Positions 13,601 to 26,274 of a stretch of 63,165 bases of DNA are shown here, in pieces. The stretch's first letter is position 1. Each line of letters begins with the position of its first letter. Source of the stretch: Paraphysoderma sedebokerense (taxonomy: Eukaryota; Blastocladiomycota; Physodermatomycetes; Physodermatales; Physodermataceae); the NCBI GenBank assembly GCA_025602915.1, contig JAHLJZ010000117.1:1-63165 (forward strand), written 5' to 3'. A program made the translations under genes and the position numbers. Under the pieces are notes generated by a model. That model was not told the DNA's origin. It saw only the letters and a list, made by a program, of their open reading frames with translations, and did no database searches.

Positions 13601-15670
13601 GAATTGGCGTCTTGTCCACCGGCTTGCAGTGTTATAGGAACGGTGGTATTGACTTCACCCGGTGGGGATATACAGCTAAAACCGGATGTATGCATCACAA
13701 TGTAATTGCAACTAGAATTTCCGATGAATACTTGAAGACTATCGACGTCATCGATATTCTGAACTCTGAAAATCAATCTGGTACCCCCGGCTAATAATTT
13801 CAAATCAAAACTTTCGTGAGAATTACAATATTTAAATCAATACTGAGTAGAAAAAGAATCATACTGCTGGGCCCAGAGACTGGTTCAATGGCATCTATAC
13901 GTGGCTCCTCGTAGGATACTTTTGAGGTGCTATGTATTGTAGTGAGCGTAGTGAGATACAGAAATTCGACTCTCATCAACAGATCTATAAATTAAATAAA
14001 TTAGTGGAAAATAACAACTGAAAGTTACGAGGGGACTGCCTACCGGCGCCGACCCCGCGAGGCACAACGACATCCAGTCCAGCGTCATTCCAGCGAACGT
14101 CCTCCGAAAGTCTTCCTCCAACATAAACTTGTGGTATCGCGGATGCATCTGATTTTGATTTCACATCCGAAACAGAAGCCGACAATCTCACATTCAAAAT
14201 ATCATTTTGTCGGATCTTGGTTAGGTTGCGAAATTTATCTCGCAGGGTTACATCAAGAATATCAATAAAAGCAAGACGAGCGGCAAAAACAGTTGGTGAA
14301 GTCCATTGACCACTAAATAGATTTCCCGCAGATATACCAAAGGCATAGATAGCTCCGTCATTCTGTGCATCAATCCGCGAAATGTTGTCGTTGCCATCTG
14401 TCGTAATGATTAATTTCGAGTGCAGGGTAAAATCGATCATATTATATCGAAGTATATATATGTCGGATTTTTTAGGGCCTGAATTGTATGCATGATTGAG
14501 ATTGAGTATACTTGAGTCGATCACGACTGCAGTATATACGAATCCATTGGAAAGCGACAAGGAAGTTTGGAAACGCGAAACTGGGGGTACATTCACAGGT
14601 AGGACGGTGTAATTTAAATAGTTGTCTTGCGAACTGAATTTTTGCAACCAAACTTCCGTGGAATTGATTCCCAGACGCTGCGATAAATAAAATTTCTCTC
14701 CTAGAGAATTCTGGCGATATACCGCGAAATCCCTCACTCTTCGTTCATCGCTTGTCGAGTCTGTTGATTTGGTGCTGTAGAACGTGATTTGATTATTGTT
14801 TGTCGTATAATAGGCAATAGTGGTCTCGTTGACAAGCTGAGCCAGGGAAGTCGACCCGCCGCAGCAACGGAAGTCCATAGAGTACAGCAGGTCCGGCCCT
14901 CCATAGGTGTTTTGCTTCAGGAAACGCCAAACTAGAAATATAAACTCCGTTGTCCAACCCCAATCAAAGAAACCGATGAACCAGCGTTTAGGACCACTAA
15001 TTCCGTTGTGTTGATAGACCCCAACCATCAAACTGGTTCCTTTAAAATCTAATATGATGTGCCTGTAAAGGAACTTGTCAGTGCGAGGTTCACCTAACTG
15101 AAGTTATTTAGTGGATAAGCTTACGGATTTTCTAACGCATTGAGTCCAGAGAATATAGTATAGCTACTTGCAATATCTGGATTTCCATCCGTGGCGTACG
15201 ACTGAATCCGCAAATGGTCAGAGCCATTTCTAAATGCGACGACAAAGAGATTCGAATTTGCTGGATTAAATGTGCAGGCTACTGCAGACCACCGTCTGGG
15301 AAATGTGGAGCATAAATAAGCGTCAGCTAAGAGACTGCTGAGAAGGTATCAGAAATTATACGTGCCGCTTCGAATCAAACTGCCAACCATCTATGGGAAC
15401 AGTTCTATACGGCGCAACATTCGCAACTGTAGCCGTTATGGGAAGTCTATACAGAGATATAGTGTTACTACCTTCTGTAGCTGTTACAATATAATACTCG
15501 CTATTGAATTGAAGCGTTTGAATGACATATGTATTTGATGGTAAAGCTGCTGAAGTAGCCACAGACTGAATGTACCAAGGGCTGGTTAAATTGTGGAGAG
15601 CAGCAACTTTCTGCACTGAAAGATAGACAACTAGAATGAGGGCTACAAAAAAGCGGAATATAAAAGTCAT
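10634..15670 (-). CDS. Receptor-like IPT/TIG, Cys-rich, multi-pass membrane protein, copy C (intact, 1309 aa)
   Basis: Sixteen exons give one open frame: 15670-15366, 15295-15125, 15062-14044, 13918-13865, 13790-13293, 13210-13078, 13009-12869, 12816-12646, 12581-12445, 12386-12236, 12104-12025, 11944-11587, 11527-11484, 11424-11349, 11284-11072, 11012-10634. Order of parts: signal peptide; SPWYIQ and a long N-glycosylated ectodomain of unknown fold (to about residue 498); IPT/TIG domain (about 502-600, GPSTGGTRLIF); Cys-rich stretch (CVNCPANAIC, about 820-830); GCC2/GCC3-like motif with C878, C881, C892 and C895; then about seven membrane helices with the FNPELSSPECF element between two of them. 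Many protist and basal-fungal Cys-rich receptors share this C-terminal layout. The first intron needs a GC donor (gcacgt) to match the phase used by A and B. Ligand and signalling output are unknown. The role as a surface receptor is inferred from topology only. Confidence 0.8.
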
Positions 15671-17094
15671 TATTGGCCGAGGCAATTCATGGAATGGTGT
15701 CCTTTGTAGCGTTGTAATTGTGCTGTCTATCTGTACTCGTTGGGCAATTCTTTCCTTGACTGAGTGGACGGTGTGCGCTGTCTGAAAATTCGATGGACCA
15801 AATTCTGGGTATATTCGACTGTTGCGATTAAGACGGAATCGGTACGGTATGTGTATATGACTGTCCGTACACGTTTGAAGATGGGACGCGGAAGGGAGAC
15901 GCGTTCTTTCTGTTCCAGCTCTGGCACTCGAGATTTGGATATTTGCGACTCTGGTTGCAAGGGTACAGTGTTTGGCGTTCCTAGATGTGTAAATTATAAC
16001 ATACAATACACTGTATGCTTAAATGTTCTGAAAGTCATCAACACCTGCTTACTGCTTAGATCAGAACCCTTTTGATTCATTGCACACCGTGAGGAAACAC
16101 GTGGGTTAGGAATGTGAAGTTTGGCTAAGAGTCAGGAGTAAGTCAGGTGAATATCAAGAAAACTCTAAATTTGACATATCCCAAAGTAAATTGCAAGCGA
16201 AATTATGTCATCTGTGCAGCTTTGCCCCTATCCCGCAATCGACAGTCTTATGTTCGGGTCAGGTGTGGAATGGATGTTTCTTGCAGATCTAGAGAAACCT
16301 GAATTTTCAGTTCGTCATATGACAAAATAGTAGCAGCAAAGCAAAATCCAGTGTGAGCCGTGAGGCACAACAATCGTCGAACATTGACCAAACGTGGATT
16401 AAATCTTAACTGTACACTTCATATAAAAGATAACAGCCCCCGAAGGCACATACAATTTTCGTTGGAATGTCACTTTTAATCTCATACTTTGCCATTCTAT
16501 ATTTAGACGACAACTTTTCAGTTCACACTGCTCAAATGGGCCTCCAACAGTCCCAGCCAGTCAGCGACGGAATTCCCGATTTTTGTGCCACCGTTGATCT
16601 GTCGCGGGTTCGCATTCAACGCTCCTCCCCTGGCCGAGGACCGCCATACCATTGTGACAATTCCTGGTCATCTCAATGAGGAGAGGGAACAGGTCAGACA
16701 GAGTACCACAAATATTGCCATGCATCTCCTGAATGAATCCTATTTTTGGACGGATTGTGCGGAAATAAATATGGGGCCAATTCCCTCGTCCCTTCACGGT
16801 GCTTAGACCATTCTAAGCAAAGGTGTCCAAGCTCGTTCCATCAATTCCCATCCCCACGATAGCATTTTATTTCATTCATTTAGCCGTTGAAACTGAATTA
16901 TATAGCTACTTTGCAGTCGGTTTCCTTTCGTCTCTGTGCTTGCACTTAAATATCAAAATCTCACGGTAAGTCGTCCGAGGTGCAGATTTATTTCGACTCC
17001 GTGGCCGAACACCGGACTAATGTGCTTTCAAATGTCTTCTTCGCTCTTTTCAATATCAGCCTTAAACTATCCACATCAAATCAAAACATAAACA
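15671..17094. other. Intergenic, divergent promoters of receptor C and NOX
   Basis: This is 1.4 kb between two divergently transcribed genes. Short frames at 15764-16075 and 16467-16806 have no recognisable domain and shift frame against each other. I treat the stretch as regulatory or untranslated. Confidence 0.5.
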
Positions 17095-20000
17095 ATGTCG
17101 TCGCCATCTCAGCATTCCAATCATCAGGGTTCGATACGTCCGGTTGTCAAGCGCAGCCTTACCCTTCCCGTCCGCTCCTCTCCTCCTCGTGATCGCGAAG
17201 GGAACTCGAATGACAATAGTGCCAGAGTTGCAAAGGAATGGGTAAAAGGATTAATCAATGACATAATGGGTTTAATTGATCCGGTCGCAGCCTCCGCATC
17301 ATCCAACCTAGAGCCGAAAACGGCGCTGGAGGTTCACGATTCAGGACATGGGAATTTGCATGCGTTGACTGAAACGCAGGGAAACAGTTCCGAAACCGAA
17401 AGCCCCAGCAGTCGAATTACCTCAAATCAGCACAATCACACTACTGTTGACGGAGTTCAAGGAGAAAGCGTGCAATTGCCTGTGGATACGAATGCCAATG
17501 CCGAACATACGAAATCACGTCGTCGCCCGATTCCTCTTGATTTGGACAAACCCAACCGGGCGGACCGAAAACCCTTAAAACGATCAAACACTTCTCCAGT
17601 CTTTTCCACTTTTCAGCACACCCAATCGCACCATGCCACAATACCGCATCATATCATCAATATCGATAATGAATTCTCTGAAGTGGATCACGCTGAAGGT
17701 TCAACAACAGGCGAATCAAATCCAGAGGCAACTTTACCGATAAGACCATCTCTAAAAAGGCATGGGTCAGCAACCAGCTTGCTTCGAAAGGCATCCATCA
17801 AAGCTCCACTGAAACGAATGGCGTCATTGTCGCTCAAAGTACCCTCCGACATCCGTGGGAGTTTGAGACGCAAGCGAAATATGGTGGAATTGTCCACTGG
17901 GATCAAATTATTGAGTGACGAACAGGTTGAAACGATCAAGGGTGTTGTACAAGCCCTGAGCAATGGTTTGTAACCTGTGTTTGACTCGATGTCGATCATT
18001 CGTAATGAGAATACCACGAGAGTTATCGAGTGATTAACTAATAATTTCTTATACCCTTACCAATAGCGGATGCGACGAAATCCAGTTTGCTGGAAATACT
18101 CTTAGATCCCTTATTTAGCAGTGACATAGCGTGTGTTGCTGATGCCAAAGGACCCTCGGATAGTGCAATCATCACTGCTGGAAAACATCTAAACCGGCAG
18201 ATATATTTATCAAAGAGCCAAATAGAACATATCATTCCCAATCTTCGCCTGAGTCAACATTCGGAACATATTGCTAAATTCCTTGGCATTCGCCCTGTCC
18301 CTCCAGATCAAAATTTCACAACAGATGACGAAGTATACATTGTCAACCTCCCTCTCTTCTTCTCGCACATTCTTCTTCTTTCACCTGACTCCACTGTACC
18401 CAACAGAAGACACAAAATCCGCACTATATTTGATTTATTTGACCTCGATATGGATGGCCACTTGTCGGAAGATGACATCCGCACGCTCATTCTTAATTCG
18501 CTTTCCGAAAATCGGCTCAAAATTTGTCCGGAGGATGTACAGTTGCTAGTATCCGAATTACTATTTATGCTTGATGTAGATAAAGATGGCGTTATCAGCT
18601 TTAACGATTTTTGCGTCGCAACTCGCAAGTGGAATTACAAAAGATTAGGGTTACGGGTTTGCCATCAGAAAAAAGAAAATATGGATGTTGACATTACCGC
18701 CGATGATTATCGTAGCGCCATCAAGACTGGTTTGTTCCCTACTATCAAGAATTCAGGTAGATTGTCGGTGCTATGTGGGCACCCGAAAAGAAGCTTGAAT
18801 AGGGATGGGATGATGGCTGATTCTGACGTTGAAGATGCTGCAGAACCAACTGTTTGTAGGGGGACGATGGGGCGGTCAAGTTTAGTGGCTCAATCTTCTG
18901 AATGGTTATTAGAGCGTTCATCGATTATCTTGGTCCCATCTGATTCAACTTCGCAGTCTCCCGAATCCTCTTCGACGCCATCTAAACCTAAACCAGCAAT
19001 TCTTCGTCCATTCTACTACGCTATGAACAAAATTAGGGTATACTTCGCCGTTGAAGGACTCAAATTACTGTACATTTTTTTATTCGTTGCTTCAACTTCC
19101 GCTTTCTTCTCTTATAATTACAACAAATTCAGTCAACCAGCTGTCACCAACGTCTTCGGACATACTGCCGCAATCGCTAAAGGATGCGCGAATGTCGTTA
19201 ATCTGACTCTGATTATCCAATTCACTGTAGTCTGTAGAACACTATTGACAAAGATTAGAAATATTTCGTTTTTGCAACCATTTATCCCTATCAACAAGAA
19301 TGTCGTAGCCCATCGATATGCTGGGATGTTGTTTGTCGTCGCGGGAATGATTCATTCCTTCGCTCATCTATTTGGTTAGTTTGCTTCCTCGCTTTTGATG
19401 TAAATCGATGTTTATTTGTGATGCGAATTTCTAAACAATTTCTTTTTGGCGGATCAGGTACCTTCCCTATCATATCTACTACTCCGCTTTCCAAACTACG
19501 TCCTCTTTTAAACCTTCCGCCTTCACTCAAAAAGCAACCTTCGTATTCTTACCTCGCATTCGCTTCTATACCTGGCGTAACTGGTTGGCTTTTATTTGTT
19601 ATTATGCTTCTGATCCTTTTCACCTCCATTGCGGCAGTTCGTCGTCATAATTTCGAACTCTTCTGGTACACGCATCACCTTTTCATTCCGTTTGTCGTAC
19701 TCTTGCTGCTTCATGGCTCGAGCGCCTGGATCGATGAGCCCCATACCTGGATGTTCTTGTTGGGTCCATTTGGGCTCTATGTTATGGAGAGAATTTTAAG
19801 AGTCTATAGAGGTTGGCAAAAAGTCGAAATCGTGAACGCTTCGGTTCATGCCGGAACTATTTCTTTAGCTCTGGAAAAGCCGAGGTGGGTCAAAAAATAT
19901 GTTCCGGGACAATATGTTTATCTTAAAGTCCCGGAGATCAGTCGATTGGAATGGTTTGTACAGTTCTTGTCTTGCTTTGTAATGTCATTTTAACCTAAAC

Positions 20001-21086
20001 TATCCACGGTCTCTAGGCATCCATTTTCTCTTACTTCTGCTTCTGAGGAACCTTACTTGACGTTACGTATCAAAAAGTGCGGTGACTGGACAGGCGAATT
20101 ATACGATAAAATTCATCAAGCTTTGACAAGCCAAAACCAACTTTGTGCCAATTCCAACTCTTCGGATACTATTGCGGTACCCGAAAACATCTCTCCTGAA
20201 AAGATCGAGTTAGCTGAAATGGACTCTCATCCCTCTGAATCTTCATCGGCGACTGCTAACAACGTAGACGACGATCCTCCAACATATTACAGAACGAAAT
20301 ATCCTTCCTTCATTTCGTTGGAATCTTTTGATTCGGACTCTACGTCGACTCATTCCGCCATCACCACTAACCCGTTTCCCAAAGTACAAATAGACGGAAT
20401 ATTTGGTGCCCCATCCCAACACTTCTTTCAATATGACCACATCATTTTCATTTCTACCGGCATTGGCGCCACCCCATTTATGTCAATTTTACGAACCATT
20501 GAACATGAAATCAATTTGAAACAGTCGAATGAATTCTCATTTCTGTCAGGGATGGGGTTGGGTGGAAAGAAGAAGGAGAAAGAATTGGAACTTAAAAGGG
20601 TGGACTTTTACTGGGTCAACAGAGATAATGCTGCCTTCCAATGGTTCAGTGATACGTTGAAACGATTATATACGGACAAGGATGCTTCCAAATGGTTGAG
20701 GGTGCATACTTTCATTACCAGTGCCAAGGAAAAGTATGATTTACGGTATTGGTTGATGTGGCAAGGACTACAGGTTTGTTGTCTATTATTCCACATATAT
20801 AGTCTCGTACGAATTGAGTTTTATTGACGCGAACGAAACATTGTAGCTGGTGAAACGAAAATATAACCGCTGTCTCTTGACCAACATGGATCACGACGTT
20901 TCTTGGGGTCGTCCACATTGGCCTACTATCTTTGAACAGATGTCGAGTAAATACTCCAACAAGAAGATCGGTGTCTTCTTTTGCGGGTCGAAAGCTTTGG
21001 GAAAAGAGCTGTACGATCTTTGCTGTGAGATGAATAGGAGAGGTAAAGAAGGTGCCTGGTTTGACTTTGTGAAGGAATATTTCTAA
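17095..21086 (+). CDS. EF-hand NADPH oxidase (NOX, 1223 aa)
   Basis: The enzyme transfers electrons from NADPH through FAD and two haems across the membrane to O2, making superoxide. Exons are 17095-17965, 18067-19374, 19458-19953, 20017-20773 and 20847-21086. Two canonical EF-hand loops are visible: D416-D427 (DLDMDGHLSEDD) and D460-D471 (DVDKDGVISFND). Bis-haem histidines have family spacing: H706 and H720 (14 apart), H799 and H812 (13 apart, in FWYTHHLF...LLLLHG). The FAD motif HPFSLTSA begins at H893. NADPH-binding GIGATPF begins at G1040, and the C-terminus keeps VFFCG and a terminal F. The first 290 or so residues are a basic, Ser-rich low-complexity region not needed for catalysis. The EF-hands imply direct Ca2+ control, as in NOX5 and fungal NoxC-type enzymes. 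Which subclass it belongs to needs a tree. Nothing in the frame is broken. Confidence 0.95.
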
Positions 21087-21846
21087 GCGTGAATTCATTC
21101 CCGAGTTCGCAGTTGAATCAGATTTTTCTTTTATATTTAAGTCGTCATTTGTGTTGATATCAGACAAGCATTGTAAACTCTCGCACTATTCACGTTTTCA
21201 TGGCATTTTTAGATACTTTTAACATTCATGTAGTCCATTTTTTTTGCAAAAGCTATTCTTCTACTTTTAATTCTAAATTAAATTATAAAAAGAGTAAAAA
21301 ATACATATAGACAGTGATATCTAGTTAGGGCGGATGATAAATCTTGTGTCTCTTCTGGGCGGAGTGGAAAAACGACGCATACTGTAAATAACATGATTAA
21401 ATGAAGCATATTCTTCTCAGCTGAAATTGCCGTTTCGTACAATAAAGTCCGTCTAACACTGATATCTGATGACAACATCATTAGATTCTGTCCCGCAGCT
21501 GACTAGGGATGGAATTGAATTAGGCTACCGACCACAAGCCGATTGATTATAATGCGGAACGCCAACCGAACAATATTGCGTCCTTAAAATCCTGAAAGTA
21601 ATCTAAACCACCTATCAGCAACTTTCGAGCTATATATAGCTTTTACACATAATGGACAACCACTTTTTGTGCTTATATAGTTTCGGTGCAAGGCAATCGT
21701 ATTACCGTACTAGGCATAGGTAGAAGCTCAGTATCCGCAACAAGTGCTTTTTAACTCTTCCAGAATATAATTCTTATCCAAGGGATGTCGAAACTATCTC
21801 CTGTGACGGTGGTATTACCAAATAAAGGGAAACTTCATATTCAAGT
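21087..21846. other. Intergenic, 3' flank of NOX and promoter of next gene
   Basis: AT-rich, no supported gene on either strand. Confidence 0.5.
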
Positions 21847-23542
21847 ATGAATTCGTATTCAAGTTGTCTAGTTTTTGTTGGACGGGCGTCGATATGTGAT
21901 TGGAACGTAAAATGTATTGACAATCTTTCTTTCTTTCTTTTAAAAACGCAATAGGTGCAGAAAAATAGTAAAATTCGAGACATATACAACTATATTCATT
22001 CAATCGTAAAGTATCAAGATTACGATATCCACAATTGTATTATACTTGACTTAGAAACGTTTACTTGCCTCAGACCAGACGATAGGGTCCCCGTTATCGA
22101 GGAGAACCATACGTTTAAAGTAATTGAAAAATGTACTGCCCGTAAACGGAAGTTTAATGGTGATGGGAATGTAATATTCGGTTGCCGTAAACTTACTGCA
22201 GGACAAAAGACAGGCTGTGGAGTAGGAAACGCCGAAGTTTTCAAGACCGACAGAGCAGTCAGAATGAATGTGAAGAGATCGAGATCGGACAACTTCACGG
22301 ATGCGAAAGAAACTAGAGCGAGGAATTCAATTTCAGATTCCAAAAAGATAAAACTAATGTCCGCGGATACCATGGCTATACGGCAGCACAACCTGGCATT
22401 GATAGGCAAATCGGCAAAGAAAGGCAGACGACTGAATCATTCTTCCGGTATACTTTCATCTATTTCCTTACCGCCCTTGTATCCTCCACCATTCTGAGTT
22501 TTTCTAACATTCGCTTTTCGGATGCCTTAGATATATCACAGTCTGCGACAGCTTCAAATGATTACAGTTCCATTGTCAGTGGTCGAGGCGCTAGTATGTC
22601 CGAAGCTTTAACATCGAAATTACAACAATCAGGAAAATGTGTACCCCTCCCAACTCTATCTCGAAAGCAGGTTTTGACGTCATGTGGATATGTCGAGCTT
22701 CCTGTTGCAGACAGTGCTAATACAGAGTTCCGCCGAAGCACTCCGTCTCTCCTCACCAACTCAACAGTGACACATTGTATGGCTGCTCAAACGAAACCGC
22801 CCCACATGCGCACCTCAAAGCTTTCGCAATTGTCAATTGCGTGTCCACAACATGTCCCATTTATCCGATATCCCTCCTCCGGAAAGCTAAGTTCTGTCAC
22901 GAAGCGCCATGGCGGTCTTGACCTGTCTGCTCTCAAACAACCGTCTGATAAACCACAGGCGCAAGAACTTTTACATGATATCGCTTCAGTTTGCTTCGAA
23001 ATCCGAAATCCGCGACCGTCGCTCCCAGATCAAACTTTGACTCTTCCGGTATTGCCAAGTGTAGCTGGTAGGCCGGATTTGAGGAATCAATGGCGGTCTA
23101 TTGATTTATCGTCCGCTACCATCCAGAAAGTTTTCGATCACTCAATATACCCGATGTCGTGTCGCATGATAACAATGTTCAAAAGAATTGGTTAGTTAAT
23201 TGCAATCTAAATTATTCTAATGGGGTATTTGTTTTAACATCATTTCACTATCTGATTTCTTCAACAGCAAAGCAAGGCCCCATTACAGTTCCACTTTACC
23301 GAAACGCCATTTTCAGGTCGAATATTTCTCAAAGCACTCATTCAATCCCGCTTTACGTGGATTGTGATCTCACGATAGAAACCAATGAGGAATCGTTCAG
23401 GATCAGAGCCCATGATCACCCCGACTCAACAATTGATGCGATCGAGTTGCAATCTTCGTCAAATCTTAATGAATACAAGAATATACCCGTTTTGAATATT
23501 TTAGAATATGTCTTAAGAGAGATGAAATCATCAAGAATTTGA
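21847..23542 (+). CDS. Hypothetical basic protein (495 aa), possible ubiquitin-like N-terminus
   Basis: I do not recognise this gene. Four exons join in phase: 21847-21906, 21955-22447, 22531-23190 and 23268-23542, with introns of 48, 83 and 77 bp. The start is the first ATG whose short exon splices in frame to the next. The first 75 residues read like a small alpha/beta fold: a strand (SCLVFVG), a helix (KIRDIYNYIHSIV), then a strand/loop with LRPDDRVPVIEENHTFKVI. This resembles a ubiquitin-like or coilin-type N-terminal domain. The middle is basic and Ser/Thr-rich with lysine/arginine clusters (KKGRR, KRSRS) that could be nuclear signals, so a nuclear protein is plausible. The C-terminal 100 residues look folded but match nothing I know. 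Existence of the gene is likely; the coilin comparison is only a guess. Confidence 0.6.
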
Positions 23543-23880
23543 TATCTGGAGCCCCGAAGTTAGATCCGGAGGCAGTCGAAATTTAGCCTGAACTGGAATC
23601 GCGGCCGAAAGACCTCATTCTGGAGAATTCCGTCGTCAATTCTGTCAGCATACTAATTAACAGTAAATTTCTCCAAGATTCATCTCTTGTTGATAATGAA
23701 TGTTCGTAGCAAGGGATTGTAGTTCCGAGTGATGTACAGTTATTGGTTAGCATAGGTCTACATAATACATAAGATGGTGTACATAATGCGGTATGAATAA
23801 ACAATGTGTTATACAAATGTCAGGATTATCTGTTCGGTGCCCTCTTGATATGATGGTGAGCCGATCACAGAGCTTTATAC

Positions 23881-26020
23881 ATGAGAGAGTTGGAGATGAC
23901 TTCCAGAAGGATGTCCAATTGTCCAATTGTCGATTGGAGACGCGTCTCCGTGATCGCACAGGAGCACAAATTCAATCTCAAGTTGGGTTCTGTCGCTGAT
24001 ACAGGGTCCGCACTTACAGCAAACATCTCACATAGTCATTTCCTCGCATTGAAACTCCATGAATATTACCAGCGCAAACGGTAATTTAAGTGGGAGTAGA
24101 TCCAATCTAGCGAACGCAGTGAAAAAAGAAAATGGGACAACTAAAGGTGGTATATATAAAGTCTTCAATTGAAACGATCAACAAAGATGAATCACGACTC
24201 ATATGAAATGACTTATAGATAGATCTATGGAATCGAATGTGAACGGAAATCTTTCTTCAAAATGGACACAACAGTTCGTATACTATTCTACACATATTTT
24301 GTGATGGGCGTTAACTGATCTTGATTTCGTTGAATCTTGATTCTCATGCACCAATGTTAAAATGGGGATTTATTATTGAAGGGTGCAAACTGATATACAC
24401 ACTATAAAATTCTCATTGGATGACACTTCTTTAGCTGCTGGCTTAGGAGACGGATCGATTCAGGTATTTCCGTGTCGGATCTGTGAATATCTCTACTTCT
24501 CTTGTGTGCTTCTGACTTTACTCAATTGCCGAATAAAATCCCAACGATGGATTGTATCAATAGATTTACCAACCGAAAACTGGACAATTACTTCAAACGC
24601 TTCGCAAGAAAACAGAATTACAAGTACCATGTACTTCGATGACGTGGAGACCAAGCAGCAATGGCCAAGCCAAAAATGTGTTGGCAGCAGTGTGTAAGTT
24701 CTCTGCAATCAGAGCTTCCGCTTTCACCAAGCATTTAAGTTACCTGACATCGCGCACCCTCAATTCGTTTTTTGTATCTGTCAGATCCTGATGGATATAT
24801 CTATCACTGGAACCCAACAGCGGAAAAAGAAACAGGTACAATTTGTGAAGACGATAACCAAATCTTTGCAATTGACTATTTCCGCGATGGGACCAAGTTT
24901 GTAACGGCCGGTTCAGACTGTAACATTCGAATTTACGACGAAATTACTAGGAAGTTATCAGCAAAATTATTTGCAGGGTTTGTGGACCTCTATTTGTCAC
25001 TACAATGTTTTCTCAAGACATTTTGTGGCCTCCGACATTAAGCTTCGTCAACCATCTTAATCCTTTCCACTGCAGGTACAAGGATGTTACAGCGGGCCAT
25101 TCGAACCGTATATTCGCCGTAAAATTCCATCCCAGTCAACCCAATCTAGTAGTGAGCGGAGGATGGGATAATACTATACAGGTTTGTGTTCTTGTCTTCT
25201 CTGCGTGGCACATTCGGGAGTCCTGATGCTGTCAGACTGGGGTCTCACTTATCTAACCCCCATATTAATGCTGTATTATGTTAAATGAATGTCAGATCTG
25301 GGACATCAGATGTGGTACGTGCTAATATTATTAATTGAAAATAGTCGGTGTATATGTAGATGCAAGTAATCTGATTTCTCGCGACTCCATAGATTCCTCT
25401 ATTAGGTCAATATATAAACCTCATGTATGTGGTGATAGCATCGACTTCGACGAATCCGGCGAAAAAATTCTGACTGGGGAATATTCGAAAGAGCAGCCTT
25501 TAAATGTAGCCAGTCACACTGTCATTTTCGTAATACTCAATCTAACGTCGTAAATACCTAAATTAGATATGGTCATTTCAACATGGTACGCTTGTTGAAA
25601 CTATTCCATGGTCTATCACCGATGAAAAGAAATCATGTCTCCTGTATTCGGCTATGTTCTCGAAACCGACAAAATCTTCTTCAACCGCTGGAAATAGATT
25701 TATCTGTGCAGGCGGAGGCGGCGCTCAATTGAATGAGGCAAAATTGTTTAACACCACCACCAAAAGAGTAATTAACCTTAATCATTTTTCCTTTCAATCG
25801 CAACCTTTTAAAATGAATCTGACGATGTGCTAACAATGTTCAATGACAACATTCGAAATAATGATCGTCATAGTGTGTCGGTTATGTTTCGAATTTACCA
25901 TCTGCGATCTTCTCAGTGAATATTTCAAATAACGAAAAGCTATTCGCTATCGGTGGATCATTTAGAGAGTTGCAAGTGTTCGATGTCGACGCGAACTATA
26001 CTCAAGAATTTGTGTATTAA
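23881..26020 (+). CDS. WD40 beta-propeller protein (393 aa)
   Basis: Nine exons agree in phase: 23881-24080, 24382-24463, 24564-24693, 24785-24977, 25076-25181, 25296-25318, 25406-25505, 25567-25767 and 25874-26020. The start ATG follows an in-frame stop at 23857. Repeats are typical WD blades: LAAGLGDGSIQIYQPKTGQ, DGYIYHWNPT, FVTAGSDCNIRIYD, VVSGGWDNTIQIWDIR, then PHVCGDSIDF and a closing blade FAIGGSFRELQVFD. The set GGWDNT, PHxCGDSID and ETIPW marks a conserved eukaryotic WD40 family without an assigned role. Such proteins scaffold complexes rather than catalyse. One exon is only 23 nt. The gene converges on NDUFS4, with 254 bp between the two stops. Confidence is high for the family, low for any function. 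Confidence 0.85.
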
Positions 26021-26274
26021 ACAATGCTGAACTGAGAGCGATAATTTAGCATCAGTGTGAAGCAAAGTAATATGCCCGGGATGGAGAGGAATACAGTATC
26101 AAGATTTGTACATAAATCGTTCTTTCGGTGCAATAACGGTATGGGTGATGGAGATTTGATACATGGACGGGACGTATTGCGGCATTGTGACCGACTTTGT
26201 TGTAATATGGAAAATTTATTCACCATGATTTTCACATAGCCAATTGATCAACAATTCCTATAAATTCTTTGACT

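Noticed and set aside
16467-16806. Two overlapping short plus-strand frames before NOX
   Set aside because: Different frames, no domain, likely NOX 5' flank.
22020-22409. 129-codon minus-strand frame
   Set aside because: Lies wholly opposite exon 2 of the spliced plus-strand gene and has no splice or domain support.
24493-24708. Minus-strand frame opposite the WD40 gene
   Set aside because: Overlaps an exon whose sense frame encodes a clear WD repeat.
26057-26239. 60-codon frame between WD40 and NDUFS4
   Set aside because: Lies in the convergent 3' spacer, no motif, likely UTR.
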